64,000 nt of DNA from assembly GCF_001434365.1 (NCBI RefSeq), contig NZ_AZFN01000004.1:1-64000 (forward strand). The letters are read 5' to 3'. This stretch comes from Limosilactobacillus gastricus DSM 16045. GTDB taxonomy: Bacteria; Bacillota; Bacilli; Lactobacillales; Lactobacillaceae. The notes beneath the pieces were generated by a model. The model was not told the origin of the DNA and searched no databases. It saw nothing but the letters and a program-made list of their open reading frames with translations. How positions within the stretch are numbered: position 1 is the first letter of the stretch; each line of letters starts with the position of its first letter. Position numbers and translations under genes: made by a program. This document shows positions 63,447-64,000 of this stretch, one piece after another.

Positions 63447-64000
63447 ATGGATACTAAAAAGCATTACAAGTTATATAAAAGTGGAAAGCAATGGAAGACA
63501 GCTGCTCTAACTGCAGTTGCAGTAGTAGCTGGATTAGTTGCTACGAATGTAACCGCTAATGCTGATACAACTGCAAGTACTGATAACAATACTGTTGCAA
63601 GTTCATCTGTAACAACTACGGTTAGTTCAGCAACCAGTGCTTCATCAGTAACCTTGCAAACAAGTACTTCAAGTCAAGGAACTAGTTTATCTGTTGCTGC
63701 TAGTTCTAGCTCAGTTGTGGTTTCTAGTAGTACAGCAGCGTCTTCAGCAACTACTGGTTGGCAAGAAACGTCTACTGGTTATACATACTATAATGAAGAT
63801 GGAACGACTACTGAGGGTAGAGCATACTCATACTTACCTACTATTGGAAGTACAGATTCATCAAGTTATAATTGGTATTTAACTGATAACGGGAATGTCC
63901 TTTCTGGAATTCAAGAATGGGCAGGAAGTTACTGGGATTTTGATACTGATACATATACTTTGCATACTCAAGACGATTATGTCCAATCTCAATGGGGGGA
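63447..64000 (+). CDS. Second KxYKxGKxW surface protein, partial (runs off window)
   Basis: Open from ATG 63447 to the window end (184 codons so far). Signal region YKLYKSGKQWKTAALTAVAV ending near ANADT; a long Ser/Thr linker; then GWQETSTGYTYYNEDGT and IQEWAGSYWDFDTDTY, repeats related to those of the preceding glucosaminidase but diverged. The catalytic or binding part lies outside the window; another wall hydrolase or a glucansucrase is possible. RBS AAAGGA about 11 bases upstream. Confidence 0.85.
   Translation, partial: MDTKKHYKLYKSGKQWKTAALTAVAVVAGLVATNVTANADTTASTDNNTVASSSVTTTVSSATSASSVTLQTSTSSQGTSLSVAASSSSVVVSSSTAASSATTGWQETSTGYTYYNEDGTTTEGRAYSYLPTIGSTDSSSYNWYLTDNGNVLSGIQEWAGSYWDFDTDTYTLHTQDDYVQSQWG

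Overview
The window looks like chromosomal DNA of a lactic acid bacterium of the family Lactobacillaceae. Pointers are L-lactate dehydrogenase, bifunctional AdhE, CIRCE-controlled groESL, CcpA-type cre boxes, lipoate scavenging by LplA, a CopY-type copper operon, and cell-surface proteins with the KxYKxGKxW signal motif. I cannot fix the genus from sequence alone. Most genes use Arg codon CGG and strong AGGAGG-type ribosome sites; a few AT-rich genes stand out as likely acquired.

Layout. 1-3180: the right end of an IS3-type element, then a copper operon (copY, two cupredoxins, Cu ATPase). 3292-16084: metabolic and redox genes (SSADH, pnuC, lplA, three NAD(P)-linked alcohol or aldo-keto reductases, an Rrf2/NmrA pair with the Rrf2 gene frameshifted, marC, nitroreductase, ldh) and a HAD phosphatase. 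16097-22940: a LacI regulator and the polyphosphate operon (ppx-like, ppk, ppx), followed by a GNAT enzyme and an NAD(P)-binding protein. 22947-24412: a lone trpB behind what reads as a complete ribosome-mediated tryptophan attenuator. 24537-31068: ubiB-like kinase, dps, proBAC, and an AT-rich membrane glycosyltransferase gene inserted at the 3' end of proC between 21-bp direct repeats. 31074-42095: potE, adhE, membrane protein, LOG enzyme, oxidoreductase, DEAD-box helicase, tRNA-Arg(CCU) and an ATPase with a promoter-proximal repeat array. 42127-49042: gtrA, flavodoxin, map, yihY, groESL and a KimA-type potassium importer.

49063-49893 carries the most unusual locus: three RNA repeats of 37-39 nt behind an extended -10 promoter, a long terminator hairpin, and a ToxN/AbiQ-like toxin gene. 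This is the architecture of a type III toxin-antitoxin (phage-defence) system. The toxin gene is broken by a single-base shift at a T-run. 49891-54638 returns to core genes (yigZ, comFA-comFC, hpf, DUF1659/DUF2922 pair, recX). 54714-61693 is a compact exopolysaccharide locus (priming transferase, DUF4422 transferase, Wzy, Wzz, Glf, Wzx, acyltransferase). It is followed by a GH73 glucosaminidase with four 43-residue repeats and the start of a second KxYKxGKxW surface protein that runs off the window.

Functional links: the copper genes form one repressor-controlled unit; ppx-ppk-ppx controls polyphosphate; proBAC makes proline from glutamate; comFA/comFC belong to DNA uptake; the EPS locus and the following surface hydrolase concern the cell envelope. 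Two single-base frameshifts (Rrf2 and toxin) both fall at homopolymer runs, so sequencing error must be excluded before calling either gene dead.
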